A stretch of DNA of 64,000 nucleotides from Saccharopolyspora kobensis (GTDB lineage Bacteria; Actinomycetota; Actinomycetes; Mycobacteriales; Pseudonocardiaceae): positions 310,001 through 374,000 of the forward strand of contig NZ_FNVB01000002.1 in the NCBI RefSeq assembly GCF_900108315.1. The letters are read 5' to 3'. A program made the position numbers and the translations under genes. The notes beneath the pieces were generated by a model, which did not search any database, was not told the DNA's origin, and was given only the letters and a program-made list of their open reading frames with translations. Below, piece after piece: positions 8,278-16,203 of this stretch. Numbering within the stretch: position 1 is the stretch's first letter; the number at the start of each line of letters is the position of its first letter.

Positions 8278-8904
8278 TCAGCCGGCGGCGTCGCGCAGCA
8301 CTCCGAGCGCAGGCCCGCCGTGCGGCGAACCGAGCGCCAATAACGCCCGCGCCAGCCCGTCCGCGTCGTCCAGGCCGAGCTCGGAGACCAGGTCCTCGGG
8401 CAGGCTGAGCATCGACAGCGCCACGCCGAGCATTCCCGCGTCCAGCAAGCCTGCGCCGCGGCGGCTGATCCGCCTGCCCACCGCGCTGTGCAGGTGCACG
8501 GCGGTGTCGACGTTGGCCTCGGTGATCGCGCTCAGCGCGGTGCGGACTTCCGGATTGCGGACCGCTTCGAGGTGCAGCTCGAACAACGCCAGGAACTGCG
8601 ACCGCGCGCTGGTCGCCATCCGGCGCAGCATCGCCGCGTACAGCGCGGTGATGTCCTCGGAGCTGACGTCGGCGGGAATCTCGCTGCACAGCGCTTCCAG
8701 CGCTTCGGTGTGCCGGGCGGCGAGGTAGCGCGCGACGGCCAGGTACAGCGCGCTGCGCGTCGGGAAGTAGTTCTTCGTGGTGCCTTCGGGAACCTCGGCC
8801 TCACGATCGATCGCGCGATGGGTGAGCCCACGACCGCCCTCCCGCGCCAGCACCTCGATGGCGGCGTCGGCGAGCAGTTCTCTGCGGTTGCCTCGTTGCG
8901 GCAT
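8278..8904 (-). CDS. TetR-family transcriptional regulator
   Basis: This 208-residue regulator has an N-terminal TetR helix-turn-helix: REL LADAAIEVLAREG, then GLTHRAIDREAEV and the recognition helix region PEGTTKNYFPTRSALYLAV, at about residues 8-55. The rest is an all-helical ligand domain, whose ligand I cannot name. ATG at 8904 is the natural start, because the HTH begins within ten residues. It is divergent from the SIS-domain gene with 135 bp between them. That gap holds two inverted repeats which are good candidate operators for autoregulation and control of the neighbour. Confidence 0.85.
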   Translation of the reverse strand: MPQRGNRRELLADAAIEVLAREGGRGLTHRAIDREAEVPEGTTKNYFPTRSALYLAVARYLAARHTEALEALCSEIPADVSSEDITALYAAMLRRMATSARSQFLALFELHLEAVRNPEVRTALSAITEANVDTAVHLHSAVGRRISRRGAGLLDAGMLGVALSMLSLPEDLVSELGLDDADGLARALLALGSPHGGPALGVLRDAAG

Positions 8905-8945
8905 GCATCCCCTCGGTCTCGGCTGCTGATCAACAGCGTACCCGT

Positions 8946-8980
8946 CCACCACACCAGTGGTGGAGGCGGTCCTTGACCGC
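8946..8980. promoter_or_regulatory. Two inverted repeats, candidate TetR operators
   Basis: The first is CCACCAC-ACCA-GTGGTGG at 8946-8963 with perfect 7-bp arms. The second is GCGGTC-CTT-GACCGC at 8966-8980 with perfect 6-bp arms. They lie between the divergent TetR and SIS genes, and the second overlaps the -35 box of the rightward promoter. Assignment to this TetR protein rests on position only. Confidence 0.5.
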
Positions 8981-9007
8981 CATGTCATCAAATTGGTATA
9001 GACCTTA
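8973..9007 (+). promoter_or_regulatory. Promoter with overlapping DasR-like (dre) operator
   Basis: TTGACC (8973-8978), an 18-bp spacer and TATAGA (8997-9002) form a good sigma-70-type promoter 38 bp before the SIS-gene start. The sequence ATTGGTATAGACCTTA at 8992-9007 overlaps the -10 box and keeps nine of ten core bases of the DasR-responsive element GGTCTAGACC known from streptomycetes. DasR is a GntR-family repressor released by glucosamine-6-phosphate. Confidence 0.5.
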
Positions 9008-9039
9008 CGTCCCTTCCGCTCGCCCACAGGAGCCACCGA

Positions 9040-9774
9040 ATGTCGGAAACCGCGCCCGGCCACGCCGAGCACACGCTGGAACACCTGCGGAAGATCGGCG
9101 CGCACAACGCCGAGAACCTGCGCACCGCCGCCGAACGCCTGCTCACCGCGATCCGCGCGGACGGCCTGGTGTGCACCGCCGGGGCGGGCCACTCGCTGGC
9201 CGGCGTGATGGAGTCCTTCTACCGGGCGGGCGGGCTGGCCGCGGTCCGGCCCCTCTACCACCCCGACCTGCTGCCGCTGCACGGCGCGGTGCCCAGCACC
9301 CGCACCGAGCGGCGCTCCGGGCTGGCCGAGGAGATCCTCACCGCGGCCGGGTTCCGGGGCGGCGCGGACGCGCTGGTGGTGTTCTCCAACTCCGGGGTGA
9401 ACCCCTATCCGGTGGAACTGGCCCGCACCGCCCGCGCGGCGGGCTCGTCGGTCATCGCCATCACCTCACCGGCGGCCAGCGCCGAAGCGCCCAAGCGCGC
9501 CGGGACCACGCTGGCCGAAGAAGCCGAGATCGTGCTGGACACCCTCGTGCCGGGCGGCGACGCCAGCTACCCGGCCGACGCACCCGTGACGGCCCCGCTG
9601 TCCTCCCTGTCCAACGCGTTCCTGTGGAACATGCTGCTGGTCGAGCTGTTCGACCTGGCCGCGGCCGCGGGCGTCGAGCTCCCGGTCTGGCGCAGCTCGA
9701 ACACCGTCGGCGGCGACGAGGCGAACGCGGCGAACCTCGCCCACTACGGCGAGCGAGTCCCCGGCCTGCTCTGA
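9040..9774 (+). CDS. SIS-domain sugar-phosphate-binding protein (UPF0309-like)
   Basis: The 244-residue protein is one SIS domain with an N-terminal helical extension. GAGHSLAG around residue 48 is the first phosphosugar-binding loop. FSNSGVNPYPVELAR near residue 112 is the Ser/Thr-rich second loop, and ITSPAAS follows the next strand. UPF0309/YfeU-like proteins and MurNAc-6-P etherases share this arrangement. A role with amino-sugar phosphates is likely, but the reaction is unknown. The ATG follows a CACAGGAG ribosome site. The overlapping DasR-like operator supports an amino-sugar connection, and a divergent TetR gene may also regulate it. Confidence 0.75.
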   Translation: MSETAPGHAEHTLEHLRKIGAHNAENLRTAAERLLTAIRADGLVCTAGAGHSLAGVMESFYRAGGLAAVRPLYHPDLLPLHGAVPSTRTERRSGLAEEILTAAGFRGGADALVVFSNSGVNPYPVELARTARAAGSSVIAITSPAASAEAPKRAGTTLAEEAEIVLDTLVPGGDASYPADAPVTAPLSSLSNAFLWNMLLVELFDLAAAAGVELPVWRSSNTVGGDEANAANLAHYGERVPGLL

Positions 9775-9818
9775 GCCCTTCCGGACCGGCGGTCGCCGGG
9801 CCGAACCTCGGCACCCGG

Positions 9819-9886
9819 ACGGCGATTTCGCGCGAAAGCGGCGCATCGCGCGCCTGCGGAACGACGATTTCGCGCGGAATCGCCGT
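9819..9886. repeat. Paired palindromes / long inverted repeat between convergent genes
   Basis: ACGGCGATTTCGCGCGAAA (9819-9837) is answered by its reverse complement with one mismatch at 9868-9886. Each arm is itself largely palindromic around TTTCGCGCGAAA, so the structure can be read as two related palindromes or one 19-bp stem with a 30-base loop. It lies between the stops of the SIS gene and the enoyl-CoA hydratase gene and may terminate transcription in both directions. Confidence 0.6.
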
Positions 9887-10695
9887 CACTCGGACTCGAG
9901 CTGCGCGGCCAGTTCGGCGATCCTGCGCAGCTGCGCGGCCCGTTCGGCGGCCAGCTGCTGCTCCGGGTCGACCGCTTCGTCGGCCTGCGCCAGCAGCGCC
10001 AGCGTTTCGCGGACCGCGCCGAGCGGCGGCCGCGCGACGGCTTCGGCCAGCTCGTCGACCGCCACGTCGAGCCGTTCCGGCTCCACCACCGCGTTGACCA
10101 GCCCCAACCGCAGCGCCTCGACGGCGAGGATCTCGCGCCCGGTCAGGCAGATCTCCACCGCGCGGGCGTATCCGACGGTCCGGACCAGCGGCAGCGTGCC
10201 GCCCAGATCGGGGACGAGCCCCAGGCCGGTTTCGGCCATGCGGAAGCTGGCGTCGGCGGCGACCACTCTGAGATCGCACGCCAACGCCAGCTGGAATCCG
10301 GCACCGATCGCGTGCCCCCGCACCGCCGCGATGGTGACCCTGTCGGGTTCGCGCAACCAGCTGAACCCCTGCTGATAGCCGGCTATCTCGGCATCGGCCT
10401 GTTCGGTGGGGCGCCGGGCCAGTCCGGCCAGTCCCGGCGCCCCGTCGACTTCGGCGGCGGTGAACAGCCGCCGGTCCAGTCCGGCCGAGAACGCCCGGCC
10501 GGCGCCGCGCAGCACCACGACCCGGACTTCCGCGCCCAGGCATCGACCGATCTCCCGCAGCGCCTGCCAGGTGTGCGGTGTCTGCGCATTGAGCTTGTCC
10601 GGGCGGTTCAACGTGATCGTGGCCCGCCGACCGCGGATCGTGAGCCCCACACCGCCACGATCCAGCAGGCCGGCGTCCACCATCGACTCCGCCAA
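9886..10695 (-). CDS. Enoyl-CoA hydratase/isomerase family protein
   Basis: This 269-residue crotonase-fold protein has the expected order: a strand with ATITLNRPDKLNAQT, the first oxyanion-hole segment RGAGRAFSAGLD near residue 65, the second AVRGHAIGAGFQLALACDLR near residue 125, and FRMAETGLGLVPDLGGT where the catalytic acid usually lies. Family members hydrate or isomerise acyl-CoA thioesters, and the substrate is not predictable here. In Mycobacterium tuberculosis echA12 lies next to an ABC-F gene and a small regulator (Rv1472-Rv1473A, from memory), the same set as here. The start is a TTG-, GTG- or ATG-type choice; I used the ATG at 10695. Confidence 0.85.
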   Translation of the reverse strand: MAESMVDAGLLDRGGVGLTIRGRRATITLNRPDKLNAQTPHTWQALREIGRCLGAEVRVVVLRGAGRAFSAGLDRRLFTAAEVDGAPGLAGLARRPTEQADAEIAGYQQGFSWLREPDRVTIAAVRGHAIGAGFQLALACDLRVVAADASFRMAETGLGLVPDLGGTLPLVRTVGYARAVEICLTGREILAVEALRLGLVNAVVEPERLDVAVDELAEAVARPPLGAVRETLALLAQADEAVDPEQQLAAERAAQLRRIAELAAQLESE

Positions 10696-10778
10696 GCGGA
10701 CCTCCTCGACGAGAGCCCGTCAGCACCCCGCTCGAGCGCGAGGCGACCGGGCTCCGAGGCGACCAGTGGTCGCCGGGC

Positions 10779-10988
10779 TCACTTCTTCTTGGAACGCGTG
10801 GCGCCCCCGCGACCGCGCAGCTGCACACCCGATTCGCTCAGCACGCGGTGCACGAATCCGTACGACCGGCCGGTCGCCTCCGCGAGAGCGCGGATGCTAG
10901 CCCCCTTCTCGTACTTCTTCCTCAGGTCACTGGCAAGCTTGTCCCGCGCACTACCTGTGATGCGCGCACCTTTCTTCAGCTCAGCCAC
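10779..10988 (-). CDS. Small helix-turn-helix protein
   Basis: A 69-residue basic protein. The N-terminal part AELKKGARITGSARDKLASDLRK leads into a helix-turn-helix (IRALAEATGRSYGFVHRVLSE) and an RGRGG..SKKK tail suited to DNA binding. Short proteins of this type are widespread in actinobacteria and are usually annotated as helix-turn-helix domain proteins; Rv1473A of M. tuberculosis is, as I recall, the counterpart. The GTG at 10988 was chosen because it begins the conserved part; an upstream in-frame extension has no recognisable content. It is encoded downstream of the ABC-F gene on the same strand. Confidence 0.75.
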   Translation of the reverse strand: MAELKKGARITGSARDKLASDLRKKYEKGASIRALAEATGRSYGFVHRVLSESGVQLRGRGGATRSKKK

Positions 10989-11139
10989 GGTGTCCCCGCC
11001 TTCCCTCTGAGCAGGTCGGGCCTCGCGACCCCTGTCAGCGCAATGATCGAACAGGAAAGGCGGGAACGCCAGGCGATCATGGAAAAAAGATCGGCCAACG
11101 GCCGAGAAGGCCACCCGGCGATCACCGGAATGCACTAAT

Positions 11140-11166
11140 CCATCCGTAGTAGTCGACTACGGGTGG
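11140..11166 (-). terminator. Hairpin downstream of the ABC-F gene
   Basis: CCATCCGTAGT (11140-11150) and ACTACGGGTGG (11156-11166) pair over 11 bp with one wobble around a 5-base loop. The structure begins 10 bp after the ABC-F stop codon. There is no U tract, which is common in high-GC actinobacteria. Confidence 0.55.
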
Positions 11167-11176
11167 ACGGCGGTTG

Positions 11177-12805
<1,629 letters not shown>

Positions 12806-12845
12806 GGGGAACTCCGGAAGTAGTGGTCGAGCGATTCCACGAGCA

Positions 12846-12897
12846 CGCCCACCGGGCGGAGCCGGGGTGGGCGCGGAGGCTGAGCGGGCCCGTCAGC
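12846..12897 (-). promoter_or_regulatory. Candidate attenuator: two hairpins between leader ORF and ABC-F gene
   Basis: Hairpin 1, GCTGA/TCAGC with an internal GGGCCC (12879-12897), includes the last base of the leader stop codon. Hairpin 2, CGCCCACC/GGTGGGCG with an inner GGC/GCC (12846-12873), lies about 41 bases upstream of the ABC-F start. A ribosome stalled in the leader would prevent hairpin 1 from forming and could change hairpin 2. The arrangement resembles ribosome-mediated attenuation known for antibiotic-induced ABC-F and erm genes. Confidence 0.5.
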
Positions 12898-12968
12898 TAA
12901 TCGATGAGCGGGCGGATCAGCGAGGGGGTGGCGCGGGCAGCGCGAACCACGAAACGCTTGGTGACCAC
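12897..12968 (-). CDS. 23-residue leader peptide upstream of the ABC-F gene
   Basis: GTG at 12968 opens a 24-codon frame ending in TAG. The peptide is basic (VVTKRFVVRAAR, then ATPSLIRPLID) and has no ribosome site because the likely transcript begins at the GTG itself: a TACACT -10 box lies six bases upstream (12975-12980). The small frame stops 91 bases before the ABC-F start, with two hairpins between. Too short for a domain; the role as a sensing leader is inferred from position. Confidence 0.55.
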   Translation of the reverse strand: MVTKRFVVRAARATPSLIRPLID

Positions 12969-12974
12969 GGAACC

Positions 12975-12980
12975 AGTGTA
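12975..12980 (-). promoter_or_regulatory. -10 box of the ABC-F transcript
   Basis: TACACT, read on the minus strand, fits TAnnnT and ends six bases before the leader GTG. No clear -35 box is seen, only an AT-richer patch near 12997-13002, which would suit a promoter needing an activator. Confidence 0.45.
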
Positions 12981-13044
12981 GCCGCCGCTGTCCACCGAAT
13001 TGATCGCGGATCACATCTCGTCGGTCACACCCGGTCGTGGACGC

Positions 13045-14613
13045 TCACAGCACGAAGGTGTCGTTCCACAGCTGCGTGGTGCGCCCGGAGAGGGCTTCCA
13101 GCAGCGCGGCAGCCTGGTTGTCGGTGAGCGAGGCGACGAAGTCGATCACCGCCCGGCCGCGCGACATCCGCTCCAGGTGCTCGGTGTCGATCACCGCGGG
13201 CTCACCCGGCCGCACCAGCAGTTCCGGGGCCTCGCTGCGCAGCTGCGCGAACTCGGCGCGGGCCCGGTCGAAGAGGTCGCGCAGCCGGTGCGGCAACCGG
13301 GCGGCCTCGCTGCGGTCGATCAGCCAGTTGTCCAGCGCTTCCACCAGCTTGCTCACCAGCCGGTCCTGGCCGCGCTGGTGCAGCGCGAGGTCCGGCCGCT
13401 GCAGCACGAACCGGCGGTGCACGAACTTCAGCACCTGCACCTCGTGCCACTGCTCGACGGCCAGCGCGACGTGCCCGGAGCGCGTCGGCGGCTCCTCGAC
13501 GACCTGGATGCCCTCCACCAGCCGCTGCGTCCACTCCCCGGAGAACGCCGCGACGGCCTGCTCGGCCTGCTGCGAGCGGTCGAAGGGCACTTCCAGCAGC
13601 TTGGTGACCAGGTTCGCGACGACCTTCTTGACGGCGCTGACGAACGCCTCGTCGTCGGCGATCCAGCCGTCCTTGGCGTGCAGGCGGCGGCGCAACCGCT
13701 CCAGCGAGCAGCCGGGGCGCATCCCGGCACCGGCCAGCTCGTCATCGGAGCGCCCGGCGAACTCCACCGCGTGCCCCAGCCACTCGGTCAGCTCGTGCGA
13801 GACGCTGGTGTGCTGCAGGATCCCGACGCGGTGGAAGTCCTCCAGGTCGTGGATCGCGTAGGCGATGTCGTCGGCGGTGTCCATGATCGACGCCTCGACG
13901 GTCTGCTGCCAGTCCGCCAGCCGCCCGCGGAACGGCGAGCGCGCGTCGACCATGTCCTCCAGCTCGGTGCTGTAGCAGGAGAACTTCACCGATCCGGTGC
14001 CCGGTCCGTCCTCCGGTTCGGAAGCGCCGCGCGGCGGCACCGGCAGATGACGCGGGTGCGGCTGCGGCTCGGTCAACCGCGTCCACGGGTACTTCAGCAG
14101 CGCCGCGCGCACGGCGGCGGTCAGGTCCAGGCCGTCGCCGTCGGTGCCGCGCACGTCGATGCGGGTCACCACGCGGTAGCTCTGGGCGTTGCCCTCGAAG
14201 CCGTCGGGCAGCGCGAACCGCTGCCGGGCGAGCCGGTCCAGCACGCCCTCGCCGAGGTGCCCGAACGGCGGGTGGCCGAGGTCGTGGCCGAGCCCGGCCG
14301 CTTCCACCACGTCCAGGTCGCAGCCGCCCAGCCGGTCGAGCTTGCTCAGATCGGTGGGATCGGACAGCAGCCGTTCGGCGATGGCCCGCGCGACCTGGGC
14401 GACCTTCAGGCTGTGCGTCAACCGGTTGTGCAGCAGCAGTCCGGAACCGCTGGGGCTGACGACCTGGGTCACCCCGCCCAGCCGGGCGAAGAACGCCGAG
14501 CTGGACACCCGGTCCCGGTCCGCCCGGAACGGGCTGGCGGCGAGATCACCGGGTGCCCGGCGCGTTCCCGAGCGACCACTGCGCCGACCGGTCCGAAGCT
14601 GCGCGTCGTACAT
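13045..14613 (-). CDS. dgt: Deoxyguanosinetriphosphate triphosphohydrolase
   Basis: This 522-residue HD-superfamily enzyme hydrolyses dGTP to deoxyguanosine and tripolyphosphate and controls dNTP pools. The metal-binding HD set is visible: HNRLTHSLKV, GHDLGHPPFGHLGE and later MDTADDIAYAIHDLED. The start region keeps RDRVSSSAFFARLGGVTQV, which includes the family substrate-site arginines. I chose ATG at 14613 and not GTG at 14619, because a TAACGT -10 box (14620-14625) lies six bases before the ATG and would give a leaderless transcript. A C-terminal extension of about 150 residues is usual in actinobacterial members. It is divergent from the lycopene cyclase gene. Confidence 0.9.
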   Translation of the reverse strand: MYDAQLRTGRRSGRSGTRRAPGDLAASPFRADRDRVSSSAFFARLGGVTQVVSPSGSGLLLHNRLTHSLKVAQVARAIAERLLSDPTDLSKLDRLGGCDLDVVEAAGLGHDLGHPPFGHLGEGVLDRLARQRFALPDGFEGNAQSYRVVTRIDVRGTDGDGLDLTAAVRAALLKYPWTRLTEPQPHPRHLPVPPRGASEPEDGPGTGSVKFSCYSTELEDMVDARSPFRGRLADWQQTVEASIMDTADDIAYAIHDLEDFHRVGILQHTSVSHELTEWLGHAVEFAGRSDDELAGAGMRPGCSLERLRRRLHAKDGWIADDEAFVSAVKKVVANLVTKLLEVPFDRSQQAEQAVAAFSGEWTQRLVEGIQVVEEPPTRSGHVALAVEQWHEVQVLKFVHRRFVLQRPDLALHQRGQDRLVSKLVEALDNWLIDRSEAARLPHRLRDLFDRARAEFAQLRSEAPELLVRPGEPAVIDTEHLERMSRGRAVIDFVASLTDNQAAALLEALSGRTTQLWNDTFVL

Positions 14614-14713
14614 GGCCACACGTTAGACGATTGATTCCGCGCTCATCCTGCGCGGCGGTCCCGGTCGGCAGCCCTGGCGGCGCGTTCCCGGCCCGGCGTG
14701 ATCTGATTTCCCC

Positions 14714-15916
14714 GTGGCAGATGTCGTGGTGGTCGGCGGCGGTCCCGCAGGACGGGCCGCGGCGGCGGCCTGCAGCGACACCGGTCTGGAGGTCGTGCTG
14801 GTCGACCCGGCGCCGCGCCGCGTCTGGCCGCACACCTACGGCGCCTGGCGCGATGAGCTGCCCGCCGCGATCCCCGGCCCCGCGCTGGCATCGGTCGTGG
14901 ACCGGATGGTCCTGCACGGCACGGACCAGCACGAATGGCATCGGCCGTACGCCGTCCTGGACAACACCGCGCTGTGGAAGCACCTCTGGCGTCACGACGT
15001 CGCGGAGGTCACCGGCCGCGCGCAGGCGGCCGAGCACGGGCCCACCGGGTCGACCGTGCTGCTCAAGGACGGCAGGCGGATCGCCGCCGCCGTCGTGGTC
15101 GACGCGACCGGCGCGGCGCGGGCGCTCTCCGGGGGCCGCCCGGCGCACACCTCCGCACAGCAGAGCGCGGTCGGCTGGGTGGTCAGCGCCGCCGCGGCCG
15201 AGCCGTTCTGCGGTCCCGGCGAGGGGGTCTTCATGGACTGGCGGCCGGCTCCGCAGACCCGCGGCGGCTGGCCGACGTTCCTCTACGCGGTGCACGTCGG
15301 CCCGGACCGGGTCCTGCTGGAGGAGACCTCGCTGGCCCGCCGTCCGGCGCTCCCGCTGGCGCTGCTGCGCAGGCGGTTGGCGGGACGGCTCGCCGAAGCG
15401 GGCGTGGCCGAGTCGGAGCGGCTCGCCGAGGAGCGCGTGCGGTTCCCGGTGGACGATCCGCTCCCCCGGCCGGGCCGGGTGATCCCGTTCGGCGCGGCCG
15501 GCGGTTTGGTGCACCCGGCGAGCGGGTTCAGCGTCGCCGCGTCGTTGCAGCGCGCACCGTGGCTGGCCGCGGCGATCAGCGCGGCCCTGCCGTCCGGGCC
15601 GGCGGTCGCGGCCCGCGCCGCGTGGTCGATCCTGTGGCCGCCGCGCGCGGTGTCCGGGCACGTGCTGCGGCACCGGGCGCTGCAGGCGCTGCTGTCGCTG
15701 CCGCCCGAACAGGTGCCGGAGTTCTTCGAGCTGTTCTTCCGGCTCGACGCCCGGCACCGCGCCGCGTTCCTGGCCGCCGAGGAGGACCCGGCGGGCACGG
15801 CGGCGGCGATGTCCGCGCTGTTCGCGAGCGCGCCCTGGCGCATCCGCAGGCGGCTGGCGCTGGGCGGTCTGACCGTCGGCCACCCGCAGGCCCGCCACGG
15901 TCTCGGCGGCACCTGA
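14714..15916 (+). CDS. FAD-dependent lycopene cyclase (CrtL type)
   Basis: This 400-residue protein has the CrtL/CrtY-like FAD fold: dinucleotide motif DVVVVGGGPAGRAAAA at the N-terminus, the RVWPHTYGAWRDEL segment conserved in lycopene cyclases, a central FLYAVHVGPDRVLLEETSLA where the family has its cyclase motif, and FGAAGGLVHPASGFSVAASLQRAP, the second flavin contact. Plant-type cyclases convert lycopene to beta- or epsilon-carotene in membranes. No crtE, crtB or crtI gene lies in the window, so the pathway must be elsewhere or the substrate is different. The GTG start is preceded by no strong ribosome site. Confidence 0.78.
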   Translation: MADVVVVGGGPAGRAAAAACSDTGLEVVLVDPAPRRVWPHTYGAWRDELPAAIPGPALASVVDRMVLHGTDQHEWHRPYAVLDNTALWKHLWRHDVAEVTGRAQAAEHGPTGSTVLLKDGRRIAAAVVVDATGAARALSGGRPAHTSAQQSAVGWVVSAAAAEPFCGPGEGVFMDWRPAPQTRGGWPTFLYAVHVGPDRVLLEETSLARRPALPLALLRRRLAGRLAEAGVAESERLAEERVRFPVDDPLPRPGRVIPFGAAGGLVHPASGFSVAASLQRAPWLAAAISAALPSGPAVAARAAWSILWPPRAVSGHVLRHRALQALLSLPPEQVPEFFELFFRLDARHRAAFLAAEEDPAGTAAAMSALFASAPWRIRRRLALGGLTVGHPQARHGLGGT

Positions 15917-16159
15917 CGGCTGTGGTGCCGCGGTGCCGCCCTCGCACCGCAGCTCGTGTTCCGCCACGCAGAGCGAGCCCGATTACTGCCGGTGAAAGCG
16001 GGCATACACAGCCAGCTGGGCACGTAACGTGTCCGATGCGCTGCTAATCGTTGTGTCAACCGCCACCCAGCGCCGACAACCCGTGTTAGCCGCTGGTCAA
16101 GCGCGCTAAGTTTGTCTGCAGGGAGAGGCGGTCCTCCACCCCGAGGAGGAGGAACTGAG

Positions 16160-16203
16160 ATGTCGGTGAACAGGTCGTGAACACCGTCGATGGAGCAGCA
16201 TGA
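16160..16203 (+). other. Two overlapping mini-ORFs leading into the GGDEF gene
   Basis: After a strong GGAGGAGGA ribosome site at about 16145-16153, ATG at 16160 opens a six-codon frame (MSVNRS). Its TGA overlaps a GTG (16177) that opens an eight-codon frame (VNTVDGAA). That frame's TGA in turn overlaps the ATG (16200) of the next gene as ATGA. The chain would deliver ribosomes to the main gene by coupled translation. Chance is possible. Confidence 0.4.

Noticed and set aside
15917-16199. Possible cyclic di-GMP riboswitch before the GGDEF gene
   Set aside because: No GEMM-like core was seen; the leader has only purine-rich ribosome sites and mini-ORFs.
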